A stretch of DNA of 25,664 bases, taken from the IMG/VR virus record IMGVR_UViG_3300046000_002432, positions 1 through 25,664 of that record; one strand, 5' to 3'. Positions 7,440-15,800 of the stretch are shown piece by piece. The translations under genes were made by a program, and so were the position numbers. Position 1 is the stretch's first letter, and each line of letters begins with the position of its first letter. A model generated the notes under the pieces. That model saw only the letters and a list, made by a program, of their open reading frames with translations, did not search any database and was not told the DNA's origin. The DNA comes from a virus.

Positions 7440-9145
7440 GCAGATTGACTAGATGGATTGCGAAGCTCGAACAGTTCCTTGCCGGCCTTGTATCGCTCTT
7501 CGGAATTATTGTGATCGTAGGTCTTATCGCTTGGAGCACGACCGAAGGAAGGATGCAGATGCTCAAAGGTGATTCTGTCTCGTGCATCTATCACGACGCC
7601 GTCCTTCCAAGCGCGCGTGCTGAATTCGTTGTCAGAATAGACCGACTCGTAGCCATCGTGGAATAGTTCGTTGCCTTGCTGCTCGTAGCGAGCGCGCGAG
7701 CAGATTGCCATGCAGAGCAAATTGTCGGTGCGATTGCCGTCGTTGACCGCGATGACAAACGAATCGAATGCCGGGTCTTTGTCTCCGACCTCTGCGAGTA
7801 ATTTATCATCCCATCCGAGAGACGGAATCCAGTCGTCGGAGAGTTGAATCAGGATGTTGCCGTTTGCTTTCTTTGCCGCGCGATTCCATGCAGCGACGCA
7901 CGACTTTTTGTCGGACACTACGCTGACAAAATAATTGGCCATCTCCACGGAATCTTTGTCGTCTGAATCGACTGCGAAGATGTGCTCAATCTGCGACGGA
8001 TTGCTGGCCGATGAAAGCCAAGCGTCACGACACGCGACAGCCTGAGACGACCGATGCCGCGTCGCGTGAAGCAAAGAGATGCGCGGCGTTCTGCCGGCGT
8101 GATACTGCGCCTGCAACACCGTCGCTCGTGCCAAGTTTCCATGACCTCGAAACGCACGCGCTGCCAGATCGTATCCTGCCCAAGTATACCACCTGACCTC
8201 GTGCGTCCACGGTCGGTCAGCCTCCAGCGGTTCGCGAAGCTCCAGCATCTTCTCCGACCAGTAGCTCGCGCGCTGCGTGTCGTTCTTCTCGAAATACAGC
8301 AGAATCAAATTGGCAATCGCCTCGCGGCACCACGGATAAATCGCGTGAGCTTCCATTAGATAACCGAGCGCCTCGCGGTGATTATTGCAGAGCTTCGCCA
8401 AATTGATCAGCGCCTCGTATCGAAAAGCTGGTTGCAGATTCGGAAACGAAATTGCGATCTTCCCGAACGCGATTGCGGCGTTGGTATTGACCGAGCAGAA
8501 ATGCTCTTGGTGGATGTAAAAATACTGTGCAGCGACTTCGCGCACGGAGTGGGCAAGGATTCGCAGATTCCGCCTGCGGTTCTCGCGTTTCACGATTTGC
8601 GGCGAATGAATCCAGACAGGCGCCTGCCAGTCCTCGTGACGGTCATTGGGCAGGAGCAGGAGGTTTTCGTGGACCTCGTGATGCCAGATGCGCCGGTCGT
8701 GGAAAGCGTGACTGCGGATCGCGCGCTCGCGATATAGTCTCTTCCCGCTGCCTCGAACGTCGTAGTAAGCACGCACCATCAGCACCTCGGCCGGCAGTAG
8801 CTCGAGCTTCTCGCGGAATCCTTCCACCTTCTCGATCAGGTCGTCGCAGTCAGCCCAGACCAGCCAGTCTCCGGTTGCCTGCGCGAATGCCTTGTTCCGT
8901 GCCGCTGCAAACGAATCGACGTGCTCCCAAGCCTCTGCGCCCAGCTGGTTCTTGTGCTCGCTGAAAACGAAAGGAATGCCTTTTGCCGCGCACCAGTCAC
9001 GCGCCATCTGTTCGGTCTCGTCTGGCGTCTTGATGCCGATGGCACGCACCAGCGAAAGCTCGTCGAAGATCGGTGCGAACGAGTTGAGCATCGAAATAAT
9101 GTGCTCGATCTCGTTTCCGCAGATTACGCACAAAGAAATTCTCAT
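7436..9145 (-). CDS. two-domain glycosyltransferase (GT2-like + helical repeats + GT-A-like)
   Basis: From ATG 9145 the protein has 569 residues. Residues 1-180 form a GT2-like GT-A domain: 'MRISLCVICGNEIEHI', 'ARNKAFAQATGDWLVWADCD' (DxD-type metal site, WADCDD at 97-102) and 'WHHEVHENLLL'. Residues about 225-350 are helical and TPR-like ('ALINLAKLCNNHREALGYLM', 'EAIANLILLYFEKNDTQRAS'). From 355 a second GT-A-like domain starts ('RISLLHATRHRSSQAVACRD', 'VDSDDKD' at 392-398, 'LSDDW' at 435-439, 'FEHLHP' at 527-532). An upstream GTG at 9181 is open in frame but lies inside the terminator hairpin, so ATG 9145 is preferred. A dual sugar-transfer role is inferred; substrates are unknown. The gene is an insertion relative to the lambda order. 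Confidence 0.75.
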   Translation of the reverse strand: MRISLCVICGNEIEHIISMLNSFAPIFDELSLVRAIGIKTPDETEQMARDWCAAKGIPFVFSEHKNQLGAEAWEHVDSFAAARNKAFAQATGDWLVWADCDDLIEKVEGFREKLELLPAEVLMVRAYYDVRGSGKRLYRERAIRSHAFHDRRIWHHEVHENLLLLPNDRHEDWQAPVWIHSPQIVKRENRRRNLRILAHSVREVAAQYFYIHQEHFCSVNTNAAIAFGKIAISFPNLQPAFRYEALINLAKLCNNHREALGYLMEAHAIYPWCREAIANLILLYFEKNDTQRASYWSEKMLELREPLEADRPWTHEVRWYTWAGYDLAARAFRGHGNLARATVLQAQYHAGRTPRISLLHATRHRSSQAVACRDAWLSSASNPSQIEHIFAVDSDDKDSVEMANYFVSVVSDKKSCVAAWNRAAKKANGNILIQLSDDWIPSLGWDDKLLAEVGDKDPAFDSFVIAVNDGNRTDNLLCMAICSRARYEQQGNELFHDGYESVYSDNEFSTRAWKDGVVIDARDRITFEHLHPSFGRAPSDKTYDHNNSEERYKAGKELFELRNPSSQSA

Positions 9146-9163
9146 GACGCTTTGCCGTCTGTC

Positions 9164-9205
9164 AAAAACGGAAAACCTCACGCCGGTGAAAGCGCGAGGT
9201 TTCCG
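9164..9205 (-). terminator. intrinsic terminator after the major capsid gene
   Basis: Read on the minus strand, the arm CGGAAACCTCGCGC (9205-9192) pairs with the arm at 9183-9169 through 14 base pairs, one G-U, with a single bulged T and an 8-nt loop. Five T residues follow (9168-9164). It begins 17 bases downstream of the capsid stop codon and ends 18 bases before the preferred glycosyltransferase ATG. Hairpin plus U-tract is the standard Rho-independent form. Read-through must still occur for the connector and tail genes unless they have their own promoter. Confidence 0.85.
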
Positions 9206-9222
9206 AAACTAACCTGACTCGA

Positions 9223-10191
9223 TTAAGAGTATTGAGTCGTGATCAACTGAGCCGCGTTCGAATTGACAACCTTCTCGGCGACGTAGTGCGAAGAGCGCAC
9301 GACGTTCGATCGGATCGTCTCGTCGCGGTAGGTCGTCACGCCGATGACTGGACCATACTCGGACCAGTTGAGCGTGAAGCCAGCACCACCGCCGAAGTAG
9401 CCAGCGCCACCATCGGAGACCGAGCCGACCCAAGCCAGCGTGTTGCTCCAGATGTTCGCGCTCGCGTAGGCCACGCCCTCGTTGGCGCTGTCGTAGGACG
9501 ACCGACCGATCAGCACTTCCTGCACGCCCAGAGCCTCGGCAGCAGCCGCAAGACCGACGTTCAAGAAGGTGTCGGACGAGACGCCAGCACCGCGCAAACG
9601 GTTCTGAAACTTCGTCGAAGCCTTGATGCGGTTGTAGACAGGACTCGAAAGAACGACCCTGAGATTGTCGATCGACTCGCCCTTCGCGAGCAGACGATCT
9701 TTGCAGTCATCAACGTCAGCACCGAAATCGAACGTCGCCAGATTCGCGGCCGTGTAAGCGGTCGCAGAATTGGTCGCGGTGAAGACGGTGTTGTCGAAGA
9801 TTTTCGCAGCGACGCGAAGCTCGTGAGCGAGCATGAGCGAACGCTGCGAGAGCTTGCCGGCGATGACTTCAGCGTCGAAGAACCGCGCCATGTCAGCGGT
9901 CACAACGTCATCGATGGTATTCTCGATGCCGTATTCGATCGCGGTGTAGGTGTCCTGAGTGAAGGATTGCGTCGCGCGAGGATACGCACCACCGACAGCG
10001 CGCTGCTTCGCGCTCTGCTTGAGGAGTTGCGCTTCCTTGAGGAGAAAGGTCGGATACTGCCCAGCGCGCACTGGCACGTTGAGGACCGGCATGACCTTGG
10101 TGCCGATAAGTCCATTCTCCCAGTCTTTCGACTGTTCGAGGACACCGGCGATATCGCCACGGAATACCGCGGCTGCATTTGAGTAAGCCAT
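9223..10191 (-). CDS. major capsid protein
   Basis: This 322-residue protein starts at ATG 10191, 19 bases after the decoration gene stop, behind an A/T-rich leader with no Shine-Dalgarno. Features consistent with an HK97-fold coat protein of the lambda-E size class (341 aa) are an N-terminal arm ('MAYSNAAAVFRGDIAGVLEQ'), a beta extension ('VMPVLNVPVRAGQYPTFLL'), a long spine helix ('AQRSLMLAHELR'-like region near residues 115-135; actual text 'SQRSLMLAHELRVAAKIFD') and a C-terminal strand ('VIGVTTYRDETIRSNVVRSS'). Order after protease/scaffold and decoration protein is as in lambda. No separate delta domain is evident. It is followed by a strong terminator, consistent with high expression of the most abundant virion protein. 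Confidence 0.85.
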   Translation of the reverse strand: MAYSNAAAVFRGDIAGVLEQSKDWENGLIGTKVMPVLNVPVRAGQYPTFLLKEAQLLKQSAKQRAVGGAYPRATQSFTQDTYTAIEYGIENTIDDVVTADMARFFDAEVIAGKLSQRSLMLAHELRVAAKIFDNTVFTATNSATAYTAANLATFDFGADVDDCKDRLLAKGESIDNLRVVLSSPVYNRIKASTKFQNRLRGAGVSSDTFLNVGLAAAAEALGVQEVLIGRSSYDSANEGVAYASANIWSNTLAWVGSVSDGGAGYFGGGAGFTLNWSEYGPVIGVTTYRDETIRSNVVRSSHYVAEKVVNSNAAQLITTQYS

Positions 10192-10210
10192 TGTAGTAAA
10201 TTTTTAAGGA

Positions 10211-10570
10211 TTAAAGACTGTTCAGCTTTGGAATGAATTCGACCACCGCGCCGGCCTCGGTCGCAGTCGTCAGAGTTTTGCCGAGAATCACGGTCCCGCT
10301 GACGGAACCGAGACCGTTTGCGCCGATGTAGATCGTGTCACCGACCGTGATCGGACCGGCGAGCATGGAGATTTTCTGAGTGCCTTGACCGTGCAAGAAA
10401 GCGACGGTCACAAAGTCACCAGAGGCAGCATCGATCTGCGTGATGCCATCGACCGAGCCGGCCGTGGAAGCGAGACCGACACCGCGATTGTTGGAGATGA
10501 CGACCGCGCGGAACGCGGTCAGAGCGCTGTTGGCGACGAAGGTGCCTGCGCCGAGATATTGAGTAGCCAT
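10211..10570 (-). CDS. capsid decoration protein (gpD-position, DUF2190-like)
   Basis: This 119-residue protein is small, Gly/Val/Thr-rich and all-beta. It starts at ATG 10570, 12 bases after the protease/scaffold stop. 'FRAVVISNNRGVGLAS', 'DFVTVAFLHGQGTQKISMLA' and 'GPITVGDTIYIGANGLGSVS' show the repeated strand-turn pattern of DUF2190-type phage proteins, in which a 'G..i..Gd.iyi...G.v' segment recurs. Position between scaffold/protease and major capsid matches lambda D. Such proteins bind as trimers at threefold sites of the expanded capsid and stabilise it against DNA pressure; that role is inferred here. Confidence 0.75.
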   Translation of the reverse strand: MATQYLGAGTFVANSALTAFRAVVISNNRGVGLASTAGSVDGITQIDAASGDFVTVAFLHGQGTQKISMLAGPITVGDTIYIGANGLGSVSGTVILGKTLTTATEAGAVVEFIPKLNSL

Positions 10571-10582
10571 GTTATTTTTGGA

Positions 10583-11554
10583 TTAGAGTTTGATCAATTC
10601 GCCGGCCTGCACGCGCGAGCGGAAGGAAGCGTATTCAGTTGGATTGTTTTTCACCGAGAACGAGATGGCGGCAGCTTTGTCGCCTTTGAGTTCGACGCAC
10701 TTCGCAGCGACGATGGTCTCGAATTTCGATTCCACCTTGGCCGGCGCAGCAGCCTCGGCAGAGACGGAAGCGACAGCAGGAGATCCAAAGGTCTTGGCGA
10801 ATTCCTTGAGCGCAGATTCAGCAGCGAACTTCGCCGCGAGTTGCACCGCTTCATTCTGCGCGCTCATGGCGACGGCCGCATCGGGCTTCTTGTCTTGAGG
10901 CGCAATCGCCTCGAGCTTCGTCATGCGCTCATTCATTGCCATGATCGCGGACTCAATCATAGCAGCAATTTCCTTTTGCAATTCTGGATTCATAGTGAGG
11001 AGTTCGATTTCAATTTCAGGCGGTTCCGATCCGATTTGAATCGTATCGGTGCCAGTCTTATCGGTCTGAAGTTGCTTCAGTTTCCGAGAAAAAAATCCAG
11101 CAGGGTTTGCCGCTGGCGAGCTCACGATATCCACGGAGAAGATCTCCGAGCATCGTTGCAGCATCGTCTTCTTATCCGCTGCCATTTCGCTCGGACCAGA
11201 AAACGCAATGGAGAGTCCGAACGTGTCAGGAATCTTGTTAGCGATCTCCAAGATGTAATTCCGATGCGGAGACGACTGGAGCAGATTCAGATCACCAATC
11301 AGCTTTTGCCCGACGATGCTGAAGTTGTCGATGTAGCCGACAATCTCGCCAGCGCCCGAGTTGTGATTCAGATTCACCTTCAGTCCGCCGGCGTATGATT
11401 CCGCTGCGGTCTTGACCTGCTGTAAGGTCTTCGCGTCGATGACGACTTTGTGACCCAGCGCGACGCCCTCGGTGATCAAAGAGACGCCACGAATGATGCC
11501 CTTGACCTCGTCAATGACGCCGGCAGCCGCTGAAAATGAAATGACCTGTTCCAT
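10583..11554 (-). CDS. prohead protease fused to scaffold domain
   Basis: ATG 11554 gives 323 residues. A TTG at 11575 would add seven, and neither start has a clear ribosome site. Residues 1-155 form the protease. 'KVNLNHNSGAGEIVGYIDNF' contains the likely catalytic His64, 'IPDTFGLSIAFSG' the likely catalytic Ser115, and 'SVDIVSSPAANPAGFF' (140-155) is the characteristic block after it, as in phage prohead proteases of the Ser-His-x type. The remainder is Ala/Glu/Lys-rich and helical, with 'NPELQKEIAAMIESAIMAMN' and an Ala-rich stretch, as expected of an assembly scaffold that the protease later removes. The end 'NPTEYASFRSRVQAGELIKL' probably contacts the capsid shell. Fusion of protease and scaffold parallels the lambda C/Nu3 arrangement. 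Confidence 0.8.
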   Translation of the reverse strand: MEQVISFSAAAGVIDEVKGIIRGVSLITEGVALGHKVVIDAKTLQQVKTAAESYAGGLKVNLNHNSGAGEIVGYIDNFSIVGQKLIGDLNLLQSSPHRNYILEIANKIPDTFGLSIAFSGPSEMAADKKTMLQRCSEIFSVDIVSSPAANPAGFFSRKLKQLQTDKTGTDTIQIGSEPPEIEIELLTMNPELQKEIAAMIESAIMAMNERMTKLEAIAPQDKKPDAAVAMSAQNEAVQLAAKFAAESALKEFAKTFGSPAVASVSAEAAAPAKVESKFETIVAAKCVELKGDKAAAISFSVKNNPTEYASFRSRVQAGELIKL

Positions 11555-11583
11555 CAGAATGCTGTGGAACGTCAAAAATCATA

Positions 11584-11808
11584 TTACGACGACTGCTCGA
11601 TGAGCTTCGCATCGGCCTCAATCTGTTTGGAAATGCGGATCAATTCAGATTTGAGAGCCAAGTCGGATGCGCTCGCCGGCTTTCGGCTGTCTTTATTGCG
11701 GATGAGCATCAGGCGCACGCGCTGCGCTATTGCTTCGAGTTTACGTGCCACGCTTTGACGACGCGACATTGCGTGCGTCTTCCTGCGCGCCGGTGCGTTG
11801 GCGCTCAT
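11584..11808 (-). CDS. small basic protein of unknown function
   Basis: This 74-residue protein starts at ATG 11808 in an ATGA overlap with the preceding gene. It has a basic N terminus ('MSANAPARRKTHAMSRRQSV') followed by helical segments rich in Arg, Lys and Leu ('KLEAIAQRVRLMLIRNKDSR', 'LKSELIRISKQIEADAKLIE'). There is no membrane segment, signal peptide or catalytic motif. It lies between the holin-like genes and the protease/scaffold gene, so it could belong to the lysis cassette or be an assembly accessory. I do not recognise the family. Tight coupling to its neighbours supports it as a real gene. Confidence 0.6.
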   Translation of the reverse strand: MSANAPARRKTHAMSRRQSVARKLEAIAQRVRLMLIRNKDSRKPASASDLALKSELIRISKQIEADAKLIEQSS

Positions 11809-12053
11809 CGCTTCGCGAGATAGGTGATCACCGAGCCGATGACTGCGACGATGCCGGCGACGATTGAAGCGACCATTGCCGTCTGTGAATTGATTACAGC
11901 CTTCCAGATTTCCAGTTTCTTGACTCGCCCGTTCGTGTGATCGACCTGCGCGATGATTCGATCGGCCTTCCGGTTTAGCTCATCCTGCGCGGCCATGATG
12001 CGGCTCAGAGTTGCGTTGATCGAATTGGGATTGAAGTCGTCAGGATTAGGCAT
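11805..12053 (-). CDS. single-TM membrane protein, XhlA/holin-accessory-like
   Basis: From ATG 12053 the product is 82 residues; a GTG at 12086 is in frame but would overlap the upstream gene by 23 bases. The first 55 residues are helical and probably coiled-coil ('ATLSRIMAAQDELNRKADRI', 'VDHTNGRVKKLEIWKAVINS'). A C-terminal hydrophobic helix follows ('MVASIVAGIVAVIGSVITYL') with a short basic end (AKR). A coiled coil plus a single C-terminal membrane helix is the layout of XhlA-type lysis proteins, which sit beside holins. It directly follows a three-helix holin candidate, which strengthens a lysis role. No experimental activity can be inferred. Confidence 0.6.
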   Translation of the reverse strand: MPNPDDFNPNSINATLSRIMAAQDELNRKADRIIAQVDHTNGRVKKLEIWKAVINSQTAMVASIVAGIVAVIGSVITYLAKR

Positions 12054-12063
12054 GGTCAGCAGT

Positions 12064-12498
12064 TCACTTTTTTTGATACCGGGCACCGAACCACCAATAC
12101 ATCATCGTCCACGCGCCAAAGTTGATTTCGGTTGCGAGTGCCGAGCGTGTGTCGCCGACGCTCGTGAAGTAGACGGTCGTGATAAAGATTGCACCGACCC
12201 AAGTCAGACCGGGTCGAGTAGCGCGAGAGAACGCATCGACCACGAGGTAAAGGTTCACGATGATCGGATGCGCGTTTGCAGGAATCGAGATGGCGCCTTG
12301 AGTCTTCTGCGACTCGGTGAACGCGAGCCAAGCCTGCGTCTTCTCCGCAGACTCCGTTCGCGCCTGCATGAGACGGATCTCAATGTCCGCTTCCTTGCCT
12401 TTGCGGAACGTGTCGAACCACGAGGTCGCGATGTGGAGCACCGACCCGAAGATGCCGCCGCCAATCGCCGACGAAAAGAAGTCGAAGATCGAACTCAT
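12064..12498 (-). CDS. putative holin with three hydrophobic segments
   Basis: ATG 12498 sits in an ATGA overlap with the preceding gene and gives 144 residues. The longer open frame upstream is an extension into that gene and is not used. Hydrophobic stretches appear near residues 6-24 ('SSAIGGGIFGSVLHIATSWF'), 79-111 ('PIIVNLYLVV' and 'LTWVGAIFITTVYFTSV') and 122-137 ('INFGAWTMMYWWFGARY'). A charged helical section ('RKGKEADIEIRLMQARTESA') separates the first two. This layout resembles the three-TM holins known from gene transfer agents and related phages, which permeabilise the inner membrane for lysis. Assignment is by topology and neighbour only, and no endolysin gene is adjacent. Confidence 0.6.
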   Translation of the reverse strand: MSSIFDFFSSAIGGGIFGSVLHIATSWFDTFRKGKEADIEIRLMQARTESAEKTQAWLAFTESQKTQGAISIPANAHPIIVNLYLVVDAFSRATRPGLTWVGAIFITTVYFTSVGDTRSALATEINFGAWTMMYWWFGARYQKK

Positions 12499-12890
12499 GT
12501 CGGCCAGATTACATCGAACGGGAATCCAGCCTGCTGGGGAACGTCCCGCAGCGCCTTGCGATACGGCGCCCACTGGGATTTAACGGCTGTGCTGATGTCC
12601 GCGCATTGGGTCCAGTCGGTCTTGCCAATTAGCAAATCTCGCGCCTCACGAACCTCTGTTGCTTTAGCTTTGCGCTCCTCTGGGGTGGCAGAAAATGGAA
12701 TGAGAGAAAACACTCCTGCGTTAAACGAATACTTCCCCGGCTCATAGTCTGCTGGAAGCGTAGTCTCCACTATCTGCCAGCCCGCAATAACGTGCTTGGG
12801 ATAGACGGCATCTGAGGACGTAATGGCGTCAGCCGTTTCCGTAAGGCTGCCCACCGCAAGAATGTTTGAACCTTGGATTAGGATTTTCAT
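12495..12890 (-). CDS. tail fibre assembly chaperone (Phage_tail_APC-like)
   Basis: This 131-residue protein starts at ATG 12890, overlapping the tail fibre stop by ATGA. The C-terminal half carries a very recognisable signature: 'REARDLLIGKTDWTQCADIS' followed by 'QWAPYRKALRDVPQQAGFPF' and a final 'DVIWPT'. The pattern 'RD.LL...DWTQ..D' then 'YR.ALRD.P.Q.GFP...WP' is typical of phage tail fibre assembly chaperones encoded just after fibre genes. The N-terminal half ('MKILIQGSNILAVGSLTETA') is more variable. It should help fold or trimerise the preceding fibre and not remain in the virion. Adjacency to the fibre gene supports this. Confidence 0.85.
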   Translation of the reverse strand: MKILIQGSNILAVGSLTETADAITSSDAVYPKHVIAGWQIVETTLPADYEPGKYSFNAGVFSLIPFSATPEERKAKATEVREARDLLIGKTDWTQCADISTAVKSQWAPYRKALRDVPQQAGFPFDVIWPT

Positions 12891-15800
12891 GCGGCAATCT
12901 CAATGTTAAGTAGGCGCATTTGATAGGTTGAGGCAGAGTTAACAGTAGAGCCTCGACTTGCTTGCCCAAGAAAAATAACCCTGTTGCTTGCTACTGCTGG
13001 AATTGGGTATTGAGCAATAAGCTGCGAAGGCGTACTAATAAAGCCTCTATCATAAAAATAATCCCCATTTGACCTTAATACAATAACGCCCGATCCACCC
13101 GCCGCAGCGTTGTTAAAGTTGCTAGTAAAAACGTAATCACCGCTAGAAAGCCGAACGCTACGAAAACTGCTTATGGCTGAGTTTACGATACTTAAATTAG
13201 TTTTTAGTGCACCAGAAGTAATTGTGGTGCCAGAAATTTTATGTGGGACAAGAGCCAATTCATAAACTGAAGTGGTTACGGTAACGCTTTCCATTACCGA
13301 TATAAAATCACTTGTTCCTTGTGGAAGAATAGCTCCTGCTCCTCTACTTCCGCTACCTGCCGTACTAATGCTATTAAAAAGTATGGTTCCCGCAGTAACA
13401 GTTCCTGCGCTTTCTGTAAGAATTACAGCGCGGCTTACCGAAGTGAGGTTAAAATAAGAAAATAAAACTGTGGTAGCGGTAAGTGGAAATAGAATAGGCT
13501 TGTAACGGTTATAAGAACCAATGGTAGCAGCATAACTTAAGTTGGGGCTAAGACCCGCAATTGTTTCTACCGTTAATACCGCACCAACAGTTACCGTTGT
13601 TCCTGAAATGGTAAACGCTTGAGCACCTGTAATAGTATCGTTTGTGTCTGGAGCAATCAGTGCTTTTGTTGTTGATAACAAACACGAAGCAACAGGCCCT
13701 GCGGTCAATCTTGTACCGCCAGCAGTCGAAGTTGCAACGGTGCAAACCGGAGGATTGGCATTGGTAACGCTTACCACCACTGCGCTAATGGTGTAGGGAG
13801 CAGCAGCTCCGCTCATATAAATCACCAATCCAGTAGTCGCCGTTAACGGGTAGGTCGTAGTGCTATCAACGACATTGTTTGTCGCAATAATGTTAACCGC
13901 GCTGCCGAGATTGACCGTTGTTCCACCAGATACTTGAAACGCTGCAACTGAGGTATTTCCAGCACCAGTAGCGGTTGCCCAACTTACTAGATAAAGCGTT
14001 GCCGCAAGTTGAGCAATCTTAGGAGCACCAAAAAAATCCTCAACTCCAACGCCTGTGTCTGTAAGTGTAGATGATGGTGTGCCAATAGTTAGGGTGGTTG
14101 CACCAGAAAGTGAAATTACTACGCCAATTAATGTGCCAGTTGAACTGCTATAAAACACAATTGCCGTTGTGCTTGTAATTAAGAACACTGAGCGCGGCAC
14201 CATGCTTGCCGTAGCCGATACTGTTACCGGCGTGCCCACTGCGCCCGTGGTGTTATCAACCGCCACAGCAGCAAACCCGCTGGATAACGCAAGAAAGTGA
14301 AGCGACTTATTAGAGTCAAAAGCTAAAAAAGGAAGATACCGAGTGCCCGCGTAAGTAGAACTAAACGTGCTATCAATGGTAATAAGGCCGGGTTCAAGCT
14401 GGTCGCCAGTGATGTTCCACACACCCGCAGCAGTAGAAACGTCTTGGCACGAACAAAATGCGGTGCCTCCAGCAGCAATTGCCATAAGCAATGTGCCAGC
14501 ACTGTTGCGAATACCGACCGGATATCCGCCGCTTGCGTTGTTGAGATAGAACTTAGGCGAACCAACCGTTACCGTAGTAGCGTCAGGCAGCGTCACCGAC
14601 TTGCCAAGCGCGGTCATGGCGATTGGCTGATAACCGGGAGAAGCAGCCGTTAACGTGGTATTGGTGGTAATTGTAGCTCCAGTAGAACTGATGCCACCAC
14701 CGGAAGGTGTTGAACTCGACCAAGTCGTGCCGTTGGAGGTGAGCACATTCCCGGTCGTTCCCGGTGCGACAAATTGAACTGCGCTCGTCCCGTTACCAAG
14801 GAGGACGTTGTTTGCCGTCAACGTGGTCGTGCCGGTCCCGCCCTTCGCGACGGTGACGGTATCAGACAAGGTCGAGCCAGCCGCCGTGACCGTGATAGCT
14901 GCCGTTCCGTCGAAATTTACGCCATTGATCGCCCGAGCAGTAGCAAGAGCCGTGGCCGTCGCTGCGTTGCCTGTGGTGCTGCCAGATGACCCGCTGGCGT
15001 TGCCGGTCAGATTCGCCGTGATTGTGCCGGCGGTAAAATTACCGGACGCGTCACGCGCAACGATTGCCGATGCCGTGTTTGCAGATGCTGCGGTCGTCGC
15101 TGAATTGCTGACCTTCAGCGCCGTCGAGATCGTGTCGAGCTTGGTATCGGCAATTGCCGCGCTCGCATTAATGTCTGCGTTCACGATAACGCCTGCTGCG
15201 ATTGCGGTGGCATTTCCTACGCTCGACACATCGCCAGTCAGATTCGCATTCGTCGTTACGTTTCCAGCCGTCAGTCCAGCAGCCGTGCCGGTAATGTTCG
15301 TGCCGACGAGCGCGGACGGTGTTCCGAGCGCCGGCGTGACAAGCGTCGGCGAAGTCGCAAAGACAAGAGATCCGCTGCCGGTCTCGTCAGAAATTGCCGT
15401 GGCAAGCTGCGCCGAGGTCGCCGTGACGGTGTTGGTAGCCAAGTCGATCGACTTGTTCGTCAGCGTGTCCGTCGTCGCTTTACCGACCAGCGTGTCCGTT
15501 GCGTCTGGGAGACTCAGCGTGCGATCAACGGTCTGCGTGCTGCTCAACATCGTGCGCGTGTTTGTCGCTCCTCCAGACGCGTTGAACATTACGCGTTTGG
15601 TTTCGTCCACGCTGTCGTTGACGTTGACATAACCGCTCGCGCCCTTGGCAACCAAGTGCAAGCCGACCGAAGCGTCGGTTCCTGTTGCGCGAATATGCAC
15701 CGCATTTCCAGTCGCGCTATTTTCAATCGTGACTTGATTCACCGCTGACGCAATCGAAGCCAGCTTGAGCGTGGCGTTCGTGCTGGCATCGTTGATCTGC

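Noticed and set aside
9130-9168. TTGACA on the minus strand just after the terminator as a promoter for the glycosyltransferases
   Set aside because: No acceptable -10 box occurs 16-18 bases downstream; the T-rich part is explained by the terminator U-tract.
9146-9181. Upstream GTG start for the two-domain glycosyltransferase
   Set aside because: The GTG lies within the terminator hairpin, and the family pattern begins exactly at the ATG at 9145.
9232-11398. Long plus-strand open frames (316 and 337 codons) over the capsid, decoration and protease region
   Set aside because: They are antisense shadows of clear head genes. The products are Arg/Asp/Val-rich with no family pattern, as expected from high-GC complementary frames.
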